A stretch of DNA of 50,747 nt from BM520 sp964474455 (GCA_964474455.1 CAYYSU010000018.1:1-50747); one strand, 5' to 3'; shown: positions 26,575 through 36,436, counted from the stretch's first letter. Made by a program: numbers and translations. Notes: generated from the sequence alone by a model not told the origin.

Positions 26575-27402
26575 TTAGCGGACAATCACTTTTCTATATG
26601 ATTCATTATTATCATCAAGTATATAATGCAGTATATATAAGCCTGCTTCCAGATCTTCGATGTTCGCACTCCAATTTATAGCCCCCTTTACCGAGTAGGT
26701 TTTAATCTTTTCGCCTGTAAGGTTTAATAATTCAATTCTCTTTAAGGGATGAGAGGAGGAGAGGTAAAGCACTGATGTGGCAGGTTGCGGGAATAGGGAT
26801 ATTTCGATTTGAGTTTTTTCTTCCCTTATGTCTGTTGAAACCGAGACCGTACAGCATGCTGTCACCATACACTCTGAGTATTGATATCCTACGCAGATCT
26901 CTGTTCCTGCCGGGATGGGATTAGCAAAATGAAAATTTTCTCCGGAAGGCATGGTTGCAAATACGATCCCATCAAATAATATCTGAATGTATCCCGGATT
27001 GTAAAAAGGCACATTTGGAGGTGTCATCACTTTATAGCCCCAGCACTCATCGTTAATCATATACGGCTCTATCTCACCTCCGTCAACATATTCAGGGTAT
27101 AAAATTGATTCTTGTGCAGATACTCCCGCTGTATATACTGCTTCGATATCATATTTGGAAGGACAGCCACTATCCGGGAACCAGAGATATGTTAAGTCAG
27201 TAATCAGGGTGTTGTTTATTATGTTGTTATTGCGATAGATATTATACCCCAGAGGCAGTGTGGTTTCTGGCTTTTTCCATGAAAAGAGGAATCCGTTTTC
27301 TGCTGTTTCACACTGAAAATTTTGTGGCGGATTATTCTGAGCCAAGACATTAATACCTATGAAAAGTAGTAGTGTTGGGAGAATTATTTTTACAACTTTC
27401 AT
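26575..27402 (-). CDS. small T9SS-sorted protein with fibronectin III-like domain
   Basis: A 275-residue exported protein (signal ends near NVLAQ). Residues about 25-100 (PPQNFQCETAENGFLFSWKKP, LGYNIYRNN) form a fibronectin type III-like domain. A cysteine-rich middle (CVGYQYSECMVTACC) follows. The T9SS type A C-terminal domain is LFPQPATSVLYL to YRKVIVR. No catalytic motif is seen. Monocistronic; the 115 bases to the barrel gene downstream show no clear terminator. Confidence 0.8.
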   Translation of the reverse strand: MKVVKIILPTLLLFIGINVLAQNNPPQNFQCETAENGFLFSWKKPETTLPLGYNIYRNNNIINNTLITDLTYLWFPDSGCPSKYDIEAVYTAGVSAQESILYPEYVDGGEIEPYMINDECWGYKVMTPPNVPFYNPGYIQILFDGIVFATMPSGENFHFANPIPAGTEICVGYQYSECMVTACCTVSVSTDIREEKTQIEISLFPQPATSVLYLSSSHPLKRIELLNLTGEKIKTYSVKGAINWSANIEDLEAGLYILHYILDDNNESYRKVIVR

Positions 27403-27513
27403 ATTATTAAGGTTTTATGCCTTAAAGTTAAGTATTTATTTTTTAATAATTTTCATAAGATCAAAAAATATTACAATAAAGGAGAGTAATGGGATATTCC
27501 AGGTTTGTAAAAA

Positions 27514-28230
27514 TCAACGTAATCCTTTTACTTTTGGAGCTCCGGCAACAAAGTCTTTTAGGTAGAATGGCTCAAAGTAAGCCAGGTTTTCAAAGTTTTT
27601 TGCTTCGAAGAGCTGTTCCGCCAATGGTATAAGAAAAGCTGCCGAGGCAGTCATATCGTCATAGAAATATGCATTGGGATTATTTCCCAACACCTCCTTA
27701 CATTTTTCGGCGCCATTGCCAAAGAACACCATTGATTTTTCTGCCAGGATAGGGGCAAAGGAGTCTTGATCGATAATTTTTGCTTCCACATCGCTGATGG
27801 GGACGTTGTTTTTGTCCCACACAGCGCAGTACACTTCCATTCTTCTGGCGTCTATCATGGGGCAGAACATGATATCGGCGTTATAGTCGGGCAGCTCAAC
27901 GCCGTGGATATATTGCGCTGCGCCCCATGCCATAGCCTGCAGTGTGTCGGGGGAGAGCAACGGGATATCGCATGCGTAGCAAAGACCTTTTGCCGTGGAG
28001 ACGCCAATACGCAGTCCGGTGTATGATCCGGGACCCCGGCTGACAGCTACTGCATCAAGATCTTTAACTGTGAGAGCGCTCTGTTTGAGAACGTCCTCGA
28101 TAAAAGTGATCAGTACCTTAGAGTGTGCATTGGGCTCCTCCGACTCCATAAAGCCTATGAGCTCTCCATCCTTTGCCAGTGCCACAGAACATACCGGCGT
28201 GGCCGTCTCAAGTGTTAATATTGTTGCCAT
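27514..28230 (-). CDS. tsaB: tRNA threonylcarbamoyladenosine biosynthesis protein TsaB
   Basis: A 238-residue member of the TsaD/Kae1-like ASKHA fold. It has ILTLETATPVCSVAL at the N-terminus, HSKVLITFIEDVL, and the conserved VSRGPGSYTGLRIGVSTAKGL. TsaB is the platform partner of TsaD in making t6A37 in tRNAs that read ANN codons. I chose the ATG at 28230 (MATILTLE) because a perfect -7 box lies just upstream and the longer frame runs through it. Confidence 0.95.
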   Translation of the reverse strand: MATILTLETATPVCSVALAKDGELIGFMESEEPNAHSKVLITFIEDVLKQSALTVKDLDAVAVSRGPGSYTGLRIGVSTAKGLCYACDIPLLSPDTLQAMAWGAAQYIHGVELPDYNADIMFCPMIDARRMEVYCAVWDKNNVPISDVEAKIIDQDSFAPILAEKSMVFFGNGAEKCKEVLGNNPNAYFYDDMTASAAFLIPLAEQLFEAKNFENLAYFEPFYLKDFVAGAPKVKGLR

Positions 28231-28234
28231 GGTG

Positions 28235-28242
28235 CAAAGATA
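28235..28242 (-). promoter_or_regulatory. -7 box of tsaB
   Basis: TATCTTTG on the minus strand, ending four bases before the tsaB ATG. The transcript would be leaderless or nearly so. Confidence 0.6.
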
Positions 28243-28267
28243 AATTATTATCATAAAGCTGAGAACC

Positions 28268-28305
28268 AAAAAAAACCGCCACAGAATCTCTGCAGCGGCT
28301 TTTTA
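28268..28305 (-). terminator. terminator after the HlyD-family gene (possibly bidirectional)
   Basis: CCGCCACAG (28276-28284) pairs with CTGCAGCGG (28290-28298), with a 2-base internal mismatch. It is flanked by A8 on the left and T5 on the right. On the minus strand it ends in eight T, suited to stop transcription from the efflux adaptor gene. Confidence 0.75.
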
Positions 28306-28336
28306 TGACAAGTCAGTTTATCTGAATAAGTGTTAG

Positions 28337-29710
28337 TTATTCACTATAGAGATCCTCTTTCTTCACCTTTTTTACATCCATATCATCCTTCAGTCGGCGG
28401 CTGATAGCTCTGTATGGAGCTGTGATAACCTCTGTTCCTTCTTCCAGGCCATCTGTGATCACGATATATCTGCTGTCCTGGATTCCTGTCTCCACAACAT
28501 GTAATTGTGCTTTTCCATTATTTAATACGAAGACCACTTTAATATCTTTTTCTTCTTTTTCGAACGACACCTCATCCTGAGTATCTGTTTCTTCATATTC
28601 CAACTCTCCAACCTCATTGTCATCATTTTCTTTCACGCCGGAGGTGTCGGGGCGGGTTGTTACCGCCTGAATAGGTATGGTAAGAGCATTAACAGTTTTT
28701 GATGTTTGGATATCTACTGTGGCGGACATTCCAGGTCTCAGGGGTGAGAATGTGGGGTCGTTATTCTTTAATAAATCAGTATACGATTCCGGTAGTACGC
28801 GAACTTTTACGTTGAAGTTTGTCACCTGATCGGCGCTGGTACCGCTGGTGTTTGCCGATGTCGCCAGCTCGGTGACCAGGCCTCTGAACTCTTTCTCCAT
28901 GTGAGCATCAACTTCTATGATACATGTGTCGCCAAGTTTCACACGTATAATATCATTTTCATTCACCTCCACGTTGACCTCCATAATATCGAGATTTGCT
29001 ATGCGCAGAATCTCTGTTCCTGCCGAGAAGGTAGAAGCACCCGAAACCCTTTCACCTTTCTCTACGTTGAGCAGTGATACTGTTCCGGAGATGGGTGCAT
29101 AGATATTTGTTTTGGTAAGATTTTCTTTTGCTTCACTCAGGGATGCCTGAGCACTTTTTACGCTGTATTCCGACGCCACCAGGCTCTGCTTTGCTGCATC
29201 GACTTCAGCTTTTGCCACATAAAAATTAGCTTCAGCTGTTTCATAATCTGCATCTGAGATTACCTCCTGCTTCCAAAGGGCTTTACTTCTGTTGAAGGAT
29301 AGTTCTGCATTTTTATACTGCGCCTCTACCTGCGCCACTCGTGCGCGGGAGTTTGCCTCATTGGCTTTGTATGTGTTCAGTGAAGCCATAGAGCGCTCGT
29401 AGGCTGTGATATAAAGCTCGGGATCCACCACAGCAAGGAGATCTCCTTCCTGTACCGCATCACCCTCTTTTACGTTCAGCTCCACAATCTCGCCACTGAT
29501 GTAAGGTGTAATCTTTACCTCTGTCTCGGGTTGTATCTTTCCGTTGGCAGATACAGATTCGATGATATCCCGGAGTATAACTTTTTCAGTAACAACTTTC
29601 AGCTCATGGCTGTTGCCAAACCAACCCTGTTTTTTCCCCATGGCAAGAACAATAAGAAGCACTACTACAGCGCCGCCTGCAATCCAGTATATTCTATTTT
29701 TATTTTTCAT
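28337..29710 (-). CDS. efflux RND/ABC periplasmic adaptor (HlyD/MacA family)
   Basis: A 457-residue membrane-fusion protein. A single N-terminal transmembrane anchor (about 8-25) is followed by the biotinyl-lipoyl hairpin halves (ISGEIVELNVKEGDAVQEGDLL and IYAPISGTVSLLNVEKGERV). A long coiled-coil rich in Ala/Lys/Glu (about 105-190), beta-barrel and membrane-proximal domains follow. A charged acidic insert (DNEVGELEYEETDTQDEVSFEKEEKD), near residue 375, is unusual. It bridges an inner-membrane pump to TolC, but no pump gene is adjacent. Confidence 0.92.
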   Translation of the reverse strand: MKNKNRIYWIAGGAVVVLLIVLAMGKKQGWFGNSHELKVVTEKVILRDIIESVSANGKIQPETEVKITPYISGEIVELNVKEGDAVQEGDLLAVVDPELYITAYERSMASLNTYKANEANSRARVAQVEAQYKNAELSFNRSKALWKQEVISDADYETAEANFYVAKAEVDAAKQSLVASEYSVKSAQASLSEAKENLTKTNIYAPISGTVSLLNVEKGERVSGASTFSAGTEILRIANLDIMEVNVEVNENDIIRVKLGDTCIIEVDAHMEKEFRGLVTELATSANTSGTSADQVTNFNVKVRVLPESYTDLLKNNDPTFSPLRPGMSATVDIQTSKTVNALTIPIQAVTTRPDTSGVKENDDNEVGELEYEETDTQDEVSFEKEEKDIKVVFVLNNGKAQLHVVETGIQDSRYIVITDGLEEGTEVITAPYRAISRRLKDDMDVKKVKKEDLYSE

Positions 29711-29746
29711 ATCGTTTTATTTTTTCTTGATAAAGGTAACCGGAAA

Positions 29747-31192
29747 TTATTTTTGCCACTGTTGTAGCGACAAAGGATTTCCCATATAAAATTCCAGAAT
29801 TACTGATTTGAAGATGAAGTCGTACTTCGCCTGTAGCATTTCAGACTGTGCATTATCACGGTCTTTTTTGGCTGTGTTGTAATCCAAAGAGTTTATAAGT
29901 CCCACATTAAATTTCTCCTGAGCGTAGAGGAACGCCTCTTCGTTGGCAGAAAGTTTTAGCTCTGCACTATTATATGTTTTCAGTGATGCTATTGCATCGG
30001 CATAAGCTTGTTGAATAACTTTTCTGAGATTGAGTTTTGTGGATTCCAGATTCAGGCGGGCATTCTCAACACCTATCAATGCGTTTGCTATGGCACTTCT
30101 TGAGCGGTAGCCGTTGAAGATGGGAATATTCAGTGATGCCGTCAGGGTTTGGTTGTTATTATCCCGAAACTGATCGGCGAATGCTTTAGTGCCATAGGTG
30201 ATATCGGAGGTGTAGTTATAAACGGGAACGCCATTGGCTGTGGCTCCTGTGGGTATATCCGGGAGGTATGGATCGGAGAAACCAGTGATTTCTCTTGCCG
30301 CTCCGGAGTATCCTGTTCCCCAACTACCACCAACAGAGATTGACGGGCTCATGGAGCCTTTTGCTATTTGCAGTTCTTTCATGCTGCTCTCCACCTGTAG
30401 TTTGCTGCTTTTTACATCGGCGCGTTTCTCCAGAGCCATTTGAAAAATGTTTTCAGGAGTAGTTGCTGTTGGTAGTTCCTCTTTTAGTTGCAGGTTTGGT
30501 GATCCCACGGTAAAGTCTTTGGTGTCGGGGAGGTCGAGTAATTGTACCAGTGTGAGTATTGATATATCCAGGGAGTTATGCATATTGGTAACCTGAAGTT
30601 CTTCGTTAGCAGCCTGTGCCTGAATTGTTAGCAGATCGCCACGGGCCAGCGTTCCCGCTTCCACAAGCTTCGACGTCCTCTCAACCTGCTGTAATGTCAC
30701 GCTCTGCTGCGTTTCATAAATGCCTACCATCTCGCGATAATAGATAACTTGAAGATAGGCTATGGCAATATTCAACGATATATCATCCATAAACTGATCT
30801 GCATCATATCGGCTCCGCAGAAGATCAATCTGGTGTTTCTTTATGGTATTAATCTTTTGAAATCCGGCAAAAAGAGTGACATTGGATGAGGCGTAGAAGT
30901 TATTGGACTGCACCCTGTCGGTGGCGAATTCATTGGTGTAGAGATCTACAGTCTGACCCCAGTTGTAGCCATGAGTAGCTCCCAGATTGAGAGAAGGAAT
31001 GAGATCCATCTTGCTCTGGAAAAGTTGTGCCTCACTATAATCAACATTTAACAAGCTCTGTTTCACCTGAATGTTATGTTCCAGAGCATAGTTGATACAC
31101 TCTTCCAGGCTCCATGTCTTCTGTGAATGAGCTACGAACCCAAAAAGTACCAAACTTAGCATTAACAAAAGGCTTTTCCTTATAATATTCAT
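29747..31192 (-). CDS. TolC-family outer-membrane efflux protein
   Basis: A 481-residue protein with signal peptide ending GFVAHSQ (about residue 23), then two OEP repeats: WSLEECINYALEHNIQVKQ and the later LNIPIFNGYRSRSAIANA. Long alpha-helical tunnel segments are evident. It forms the trimeric exit duct of tripartite pumps or of type I secretion. It is upstream of, and co-directional with, the HlyD-family gene, 36 bases apart. Confidence 0.93.
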   Translation of the reverse strand: MNIIRKSLLLMLSLVLFGFVAHSQKTWSLEECINYALEHNIQVKQSLLNVDYSEAQLFQSKMDLIPSLNLGATHGYNWGQTVDLYTNEFATDRVQSNNFYASSNVTLFAGFQKINTIKKHQIDLLRSRYDADQFMDDISLNIAIAYLQVIYYREMVGIYETQQSVTLQQVERTSKLVEAGTLARGDLLTIQAQAANEELQVTNMHNSLDISILTLVQLLDLPDTKDFTVGSPNLQLKEELPTATTPENIFQMALEKRADVKSSKLQVESSMKELQIAKGSMSPSISVGGSWGTGYSGAAREITGFSDPYLPDIPTGATANGVPVYNYTSDITYGTKAFADQFRDNNNQTLTASLNIPIFNGYRSRSAIANALIGVENARLNLESTKLNLRKVIQQAYADAIASLKTYNSAELKLSANEEAFLYAQEKFNVGLINSLDYNTAKKDRDNAQSEMLQAKYDFIFKSVILEFYMGNPLSLQQWQK

Positions 31193-31238
31193 AGTTAGGT
31201 TCTTATGATTATTTAATCATGAAAATCAATATTTACAA

Positions 31239-31246
31239 CAAAGATA
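31239..31246 (-). promoter_or_regulatory. -7 box for the tolC-like/hlyD-like operon
   Basis: TATCTTTG on the minus strand, about 46 bases before the ATG of the TolC-family gene. No convincing -33 box is seen. Confidence 0.55.
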
Positions 31247-31288
31247 AGCATTCAAGGGTTTATCAGGGAATCAATCTAATATCTTTTG

Positions 31289-31296
31289 TACCTTTG
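31289..31296 (+). promoter_or_regulatory. -7 box for the M1 peptidase gene
   Basis: TACCTTTG fits TAnnTTTG and ends 20 bases before the ATG at 31317. Confidence 0.55.
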
Positions 31297-31316
31297 AAGA
31301 CTAAAATTTTCTACCC

Positions 31317-33629
31317 ATGAAAAGATTACTATTTCTTTGTGTTATTTTAAGTCTGGTTATAGACGCATTGGGGGGGCAAGTCGTTACACCCGGTGACAGT
31401 ATTCATGTAAATCATTACGATATTCATATCACAAATATTGATTTCGATTCCAAGGAGATCATAGCTGAAACGACAGTAAATCTCATCTCGTTGGTAGATT
31501 TTCTTACTGTGATACCGCTGGAGCTCCAGAATCTTACTGTTGATTCTGTTTACCTTGAGGGGATAAAAGTGGAAAACTTCACTCATGAGGGTTCGGATCT
31601 TTTGATACCTGTACTTACAACAGGTGTTTCGGGTACAGAATATACTACTACCGTATGGTATCATGGTAGTCCTTTCCATGAGTCCTGGGGTGGATTTCAC
31701 TGGTATGGTGAGTATGCCTTTAACCTGGGAGTAGGTTTCGTTTCACAGCCGCACAATCTTGGAAAAGCATGGTATCCCTGTGTGGATAATTTTACCGACA
31801 GATCACTATATGATATAAAGGCTACTGTCAGTGAAGGCCTATCTGCCATTAGCGGTGGTGTTCTTGTGGATAAGCAAGATAATGACAACGGTACTGCTAC
31901 CTGGCACTGGCAGATTCAACATCCGTTACCCACCTACCTGGCAAGTATTGCTATTGGGCCATATCATTTATATAGCGACACGTACCAGGGAATGGAGCGT
32001 GATATCCCTATCGAGATATGGACTCGTCCTCAGGATACGGGAAGAGTAGCACCATCTTTTGTAAACATGCACCAAGTGATGGATCTTTTTGAGGAGAAAT
32101 TCGGACCTTATCCATGGCATAAGATAGGATATAGCGGAACATCTTTGGGTGCCATGGAACATGTGGGGAATATCTCATATCCAAATTTTGCAATAAACGG
32201 AACTCTTACCTACGAATCCTTGTGGGTGCATGAGCTTTCGCATATGTGGTTTGGCAATAAAGCAACTTGTCACGAAGCTGAAGAGATGTGGGTCAACGAA
32301 GGATGGGGTAAGTACTGCGAAAATTATTATACCGAAGTGATCTACGACCACGAGACCTACATAAATCAGATGAATAGTATCAACAAGGAGACACTGTATA
32401 AGATCCATACCAATAGTGGGGATGGCGGATATTACGCTCTCGATAATGTGCCGCAGGACATCACCTATGGTATGACATCATATGAAAAAGGTGCGTTGAT
32501 AATACATACTTTACGTAATCATCTTGGTGATGAGGCGTTCTTTGAAGCATCGCGGCATTACCTGAATACCCACAGCTATGATGATGCCACTTCGGAGGAG
32601 ATGCGTGATGCCTTTGCTGAGTCGTCGGGTGTAAATCTGGATGACTTCTTCGATACCTGGGTGTTCCAGCCGGGACGAGCGGGGTTTGTCATTGAAAGTG
32701 TTGTTATCAATGAGTCGGGAACACTTGAGGTTTACATTAAGCAGAAGCTTAAAGGACGTGATTACTACGGTAATAACAACGTTTTTGAAATCGGTTTCTA
32801 TGATGAAAACATGAACCGTGAAACGCGCGTTTTTACTCTCAGCGGTGAAATGGGATCCCTACAATATGATGACATTCCTTTTGAACCGGTAGCTGTTGTT
32901 ATCGATCCTGATCATAAGATGATGGATGCTGCTACTACCAGAACCCATGTTTTTACCGATACCGAATTGGTCTCGTTTGGTAATGAGTATATTAAGGTTA
33001 ATGTGACAGGCCTTCCCGTCGATTCTATTATGGTTTGCGGCACGCATTACTGGGTAGCTCCTGACCCAATAGATCCTCCTGTCACAGGACTTACTCTCAG
33101 TGACTATCACTACTGGCATATTGATGGTGTCTTCCCGGAAGATGTGGAGGCTCAGATATTTTTCTACTATAATAAGAATAGTTACCTTGATGACAACTTC
33201 ATCACAAATTCAGAAGACTCTTTGGTGCTGTTGTATCGCCGTGATGCGACACATCCCTGGGGGAGTATAGATTTTAATCAGATTGGCTCCTGGAGATCCG
33301 GAAATCTTGTTACTGACGAGATTCGCAAAGGGGATTACACTCTTGCGTTGTGGGATGCTGCCTATGTTGGACATACTGAGGAGTCGATGCTACACGATGG
33401 AATGATTATATATCCAAATCCTTCGGCAGAACGGTTTACTTTTGAGGTGCATGGAGAAGATATTATAATAGAGGTATATGATATCAGTGGAAAGTGTATC
33501 TTTTCTTCTGATACAAATATGGAGTCGGTAGTGTGGGAAGCTGCTTCTTTCCCGGCAGGAACATACACCGCGCGGATGGTTAGAAATGGTGCTGTTGTGG
33601 CAACAGAAACCCTTATCAAGAGCAAATAA
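31317..33629 (+). CDS. secreted M1-family metallopeptidase with T9SS domain
   Basis: A 770-residue exported aminopeptidase-type enzyme (signal ends near LGG, residue 20). The zinc site is complete: H305-E306-x-x-H309 in HELSHMWFGN and E328 in WVNEGWG. The substrate-binding loop LGAMEHVGNISY corresponds to the family GAMEN motif, with His in place of the final Asn. A C-terminal region of about 200 residues precedes the T9SS type A sorting domain (IIYPNPSAERFTFEV to ETLIKSK). It probably trims peptides outside the cell. Monocistronic. Confidence 0.92.
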   Translation: MKRLLFLCVILSLVIDALGGQVVTPGDSIHVNHYDIHITNIDFDSKEIIAETTVNLISLVDFLTVIPLELQNLTVDSVYLEGIKVENFTHEGSDLLIPVLTTGVSGTEYTTTVWYHGSPFHESWGGFHWYGEYAFNLGVGFVSQPHNLGKAWYPCVDNFTDRSLYDIKATVSEGLSAISGGVLVDKQDNDNGTATWHWQIQHPLPTYLASIAIGPYHLYSDTYQGMERDIPIEIWTRPQDTGRVAPSFVNMHQVMDLFEEKFGPYPWHKIGYSGTSLGAMEHVGNISYPNFAINGTLTYESLWVHELSHMWFGNKATCHEAEEMWVNEGWGKYCENYYTEVIYDHETYINQMNSINKETLYKIHTNSGDGGYYALDNVPQDITYGMTSYEKGALIIHTLRNHLGDEAFFEASRHYLNTHSYDDATSEEMRDAFAESSGVNLDDFFDTWVFQPGRAGFVIESVVINESGTLEVYIKQKLKGRDYYGNNNVFEIGFYDENMNRETRVFTLSGEMGSLQYDDIPFEPVAVVIDPDHKMMDAATTRTHVFTDTELVSFGNEYIKVNVTGLPVDSIMVCGTHYWVAPDPIDPPVTGLTLSDYHYWHIDGVFPEDVEAQIFFYYNKNSYLDDNFITNSEDSLVLLYRRDATHPWGSIDFNQIGSWRSGNLVTDEIRKGDYTLALWDAAYVGHTEESMLHDGMIIYPNPSAERFTFEVHGEDIIIEVYDISGKCIFSSDTNMESVVWEAASFPAGTYTARMVRNGAVVATETLIKSK

Positions 33630-33668
33630 TTAATACATTACGGAATAGCTGTTTATACGAATACTACT

Positions 33669-34184
33669 TTACCTCTTTTTTATAAATGAAGGCGTAATAA
33701 CCGTATTACTTTTGTGAAGCGCACGATCCTGTATGTACACCTCGTAGCGGAAGGTGTCGTAGTCGTTGAAGATGTTTATAAACAGCGTTTGTTCGATGGT
33801 GCCACTAATATTTTTATTCTTACCACCGGGAGTGAGGTAGGGCATGGTGCCATGCAAAACCAAGGTATCTCCGGTCTCTTCATTAATTATTTGCTTCCAA
33901 TCTCCATCCTGTAGCTCGAAATAGTCGATGAACAGGTTTAGAGGTGGAGTGGGAAGGGTGGAGTCATCGATGATCTCTTCTCCCAAGTCTCCGTCACCAT
34001 CGGTGAAGGAGAGTGTCAGAAGGCCATGTTCTGCGATGCTGTCTTCATTTAGAATATATACGAAATCCAGAAACTCAATATGCGGCTCTATGGGATACTC
34101 AATCTTTTCCTGACATGATATGAAGGCGATTACGATAAAAGCTAAAGCAACAGTAAAACGCAGTATGAAGTTGTTGTTTTTCAT
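33669..34184 (-). CDS. lipoprotein of unknown function
   Basis: A 171-residue protein with a signal peptide and lipobox AFISC (Cys24), so it is probably lipid-anchored. The middle has SFTDGDGDLGEE, an acidic turn seen in many Bacteroidota lipoproteins of unknown role and possibly calcium-binding. The C-terminus is beta-rich (LFINIFNDYDTFRYEVYIQDRA). No function is recognised. It converges on the M1 peptidase gene. Confidence 0.75.
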   Translation of the reverse strand: MKNNNFILRFTVALAFIVIAFISCQEKIEYPIEPHIEFLDFVYILNEDSIAEHGLLTLSFTDGDGDLGEEIIDDSTLPTPPLNLFIDYFELQDGDWKQIINEETGDTLVLHGTMPYLTPGGKNKNISGTIEQTLFINIFNDYDTFRYEVYIQDRALHKSNTVITPSFIKKR

Positions 34185-34227
34185 CTTTTAAATAACGAAT
34201 GTGTAATTGTTATAATGTTCTCATTGA

Positions 34228-34235
34228 CAAATATA
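34228..34235 (-). promoter_or_regulatory. -7 box for the lipoprotein gene
   Basis: TATATTTG on the minus strand, 43 bases before the ATG at 34184; no clear -33 element. Confidence 0.45.
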
Positions 34236-34317
34236 GTGATATTGTTGTTTTTAGCGTCTTTATTATTTTGCATTTACATCAATAGCAGTGTTCTTTGAGG
34301 TGACATAACCCCTTGTG

Positions 34318-36033
34318 TTATCTTTTTTTTGTTTTTTTTGCGTATGCGCGGTTGTCACGATAGATATTAAATAGCAGGACAAATCCAAGTAAAAGAGAGA
34401 TGATAAAACCAAATGCTCCTATAACGGGTATCTCGTTCCAGTATGGTGGTATTTTTGCTATGGCAATGATCGCACTTCCAATTATCAGTGCTGCTAAAAC
34501 CACAGCGTAGGACAACCTGTTTGTGCTTTGCTTCATGCGAAAGGTTGCAATATCAAGACCTTTGTGATGCATGTTCATTTCTAGGTTTCCATTTTTTACC
34601 TGACCGATAATTTCTCTCATTTCGCCGGGTAATTCATGAAGCAGTGCAGCCATCTCCACCGACGAGCTGTAAGAGTTATTAAGCATTTTGCGGATGCTCA
34701 ATTTCTCGCGAACAAGTTTCTTTACATAGGGCTTCATGTGCTCTACAACGTTGAATTCAGGGTTGAGACTTCGTGCTACTCCTTCGGTGGTAATAATGGC
34801 TTTTGACAGCAAATATATCATAGATGGTATACGCAGGTTATAGCGGAATATGACGTCCAGGGTACGTTGTATTACTGCCCCCATATTGATCATTTTCAAT
34901 GGCAGATAGCTATATTCCTGCATAAGCTCCTGTATCTCCAACTCCAGCTGTTCACGATACTCGAAACGAGGTGATGCATTGGTAATAATAAGGATCATTT
35001 TTGTGAGCTGTGTGACATCACGCCGGGTGAATGCTATCATCACCTCTGACATGTTCATTCGCCACTGTGGCGTCATATATCCCATGATGCCATAATCAAT
35101 AAATCCTATTTTGTTATCTGCTGTAACCCTGATATTTCCAGGATGCGGGTCGGCATGGAAAAACCCGTACTCAAATATCTGTTTTAATACAGAAGAGACA
35201 ATACTCTCTGCAACCATTTCAGGATCAATATTCTGCTCTGTTAGAGCATCAGCATCAGTGGGGCTTCTTCCTTCCATGAATGACATGGTAAGGATTGTTC
35301 CGGTACTGTATTCACCATATACTGTGGGTACCGCTACGTTGTTTTCATTTTTAAAGTTTTCTTTGAAACGAATGGTATTATTGGCCTCATTGATAAAGTC
35401 AGTCTCTTTCTTTATTGCACGCTCAAATTCTGCTACCAGTCGTCTGGGGTTGAAGTTTTCTATTGCAGGATATACACTCTCTGCCATAATGGCCAGGTCA
35501 TGCATGATAGAGGTATCAGTATCAATTATTTGGCATATCGATGGCCTTCTAACCTTTACCACCACGTGTTCGCCACTTTTGAGTGTTGCTTCATGAACCT
35601 GAGCTATGGATGCACTGGCCAATGGTTCGGTAGAGAAATAGTCGAATATTTCTTCCACGGTGTTACCCAACTCCGCTTTTATAATTGCTTTGGCTTCTTC
35701 GCCGGGGAAGGGTTTTACGTGTTGTTGTAGTTTTTGCAGTTCATCACGGATCTCTTTGCTTAACAGATCGGGTCTGTTACTCATTATCTGCCCAAACTTT
35801 ACAAATGTAGGTCCCAGGTCTTCCAGTACCATGCGAATACGTTCTGCTGTGGAGAAGCCTTTTTTCTTTATGACCCTCCATTGCCTATGGCTATTATTGA
35901 ACCTGTTTTTGCCTATTCTGGCGCTAATAATATCTTCAAAGCCATAGCGTATCAGCACCATGGCGATTTGGTGATACCTTTTGAAGTGCCTGGTGTTAAA
36001 AGTGAATTTTCTCCTACGGGGTTTAATTAACAT
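34318..36033 (-). CDS. ABC1/UbiB-family atypical kinase
   Basis: A 571-residue protein with the family KxGQ-type motif KFGQ at 79-82 and the alanine-rich nucleotide loop ASASIAQVHEA. The lysine is K160 (VVVKVRRP), the catalytic loop is FHADPHPGNI, and the DFG-equivalent is IDYGIMG. Two C-terminal hydrophobic helices (about 512-558) anchor it to the membrane. UbiB homologues support isoprenoid-quinone synthesis or lipid homeostasis; the substrate here is unknown. Its ATG overlaps the stop of the phasin-like gene by one base (TAATG). Confidence 0.93.
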   Translation of the reverse strand: MLIKPRRRKFTFNTRHFKRYHQIAMVLIRYGFEDIISARIGKNRFNNSHRQWRVIKKKGFSTAERIRMVLEDLGPTFVKFGQIMSNRPDLLSKEIRDELQKLQQHVKPFPGEEAKAIIKAELGNTVEEIFDYFSTEPLASASIAQVHEATLKSGEHVVVKVRRPSICQIIDTDTSIMHDLAIMAESVYPAIENFNPRRLVAEFERAIKKETDFINEANNTIRFKENFKNENNVAVPTVYGEYSTGTILTMSFMEGRSPTDADALTEQNIDPEMVAESIVSSVLKQIFEYGFFHADPHPGNIRVTADNKIGFIDYGIMGYMTPQWRMNMSEVMIAFTRRDVTQLTKMILIITNASPRFEYREQLELEIQELMQEYSYLPLKMINMGAVIQRTLDVIFRYNLRIPSMIYLLSKAIITTEGVARSLNPEFNVVEHMKPYVKKLVREKLSIRKMLNNSYSSSVEMAALLHELPGEMREIIGQVKNGNLEMNMHHKGLDIATFRMKQSTNRLSYAVVLAALIIGSAIIAIAKIPPYWNEIPVIGAFGFIISLLLGFVLLFNIYRDNRAYAKKTKKR

Positions 36034-36329
36034 TATTCTATGTTTTTCTTTTCCAGGGCTTCGATGCGTGCCATAAGATTATCATAATCTTCGCGGGAGG
36101 GGATATCCATCTTTTCCAGTATCTTCTGTACCTCTTCTTTGATATTATTTTTCAACTCCTCTCTGCTGGTATCAGATTTTTTCTTCATATCCTGAGCCAT
36201 CTTTCTACCCTCTTCTTCCGAGAGATCGAACTCTTTTGCCAGTTTTTCTCCTACTTCTTTTACTTTGTCGATGGTGAGTGATGCTGCACCAAGGCCGGCA
36301 TAAAATGCTTTTGAAATTTGTTCTTTCAT
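36033..36329 (-). CDS. phasin-like small coiled-coil protein
   Basis: A 98-residue, highly charged helical protein. An amphipathic start (ISKAFYAGLGAASLTIDKVKEVGEKLAKE) and a C-terminal coiled-coil (EDYDNLMARIEALEKKN) resemble PhaF-type phasin proteins. An ATG at 36353 would add eight residues. It is coupled to the UbiB-like gene, a pairing I take to be functional. Membrane- or granule-surface association is inferred from the amphipathic helix. Confidence 0.75.
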   Translation of the reverse strand: MKEQISKAFYAGLGAASLTIDKVKEVGEKLAKEFDLSEEEGRKMAQDMKKKSDTSREELKNNIKEEVQKILEKMDIPSREDYDNLMARIEALEKKNIE

Positions 36330-36398
36330 GATAATAAGTTTTTTTACAGGCATTTAAATTACATAGTATATTAATTTGCCATGTGATGAGATTTTTTG

Positions 36399-36431
36399 TT
36401 TGGTCATAAATATACAAAAAGATTACCTTCG
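36399..36431 (+). promoter_or_regulatory. promoter of the GME-fold protein gene
   Basis: TTTG at 36399-36402 and TACCTTCG at 36424-36431 (one base off TAnnTTTG) are 21 bases apart. The ATG follows five bases after the box, again nearly leaderless. Confidence 0.5.
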
Positions 36432-36436
36432 CAAGG

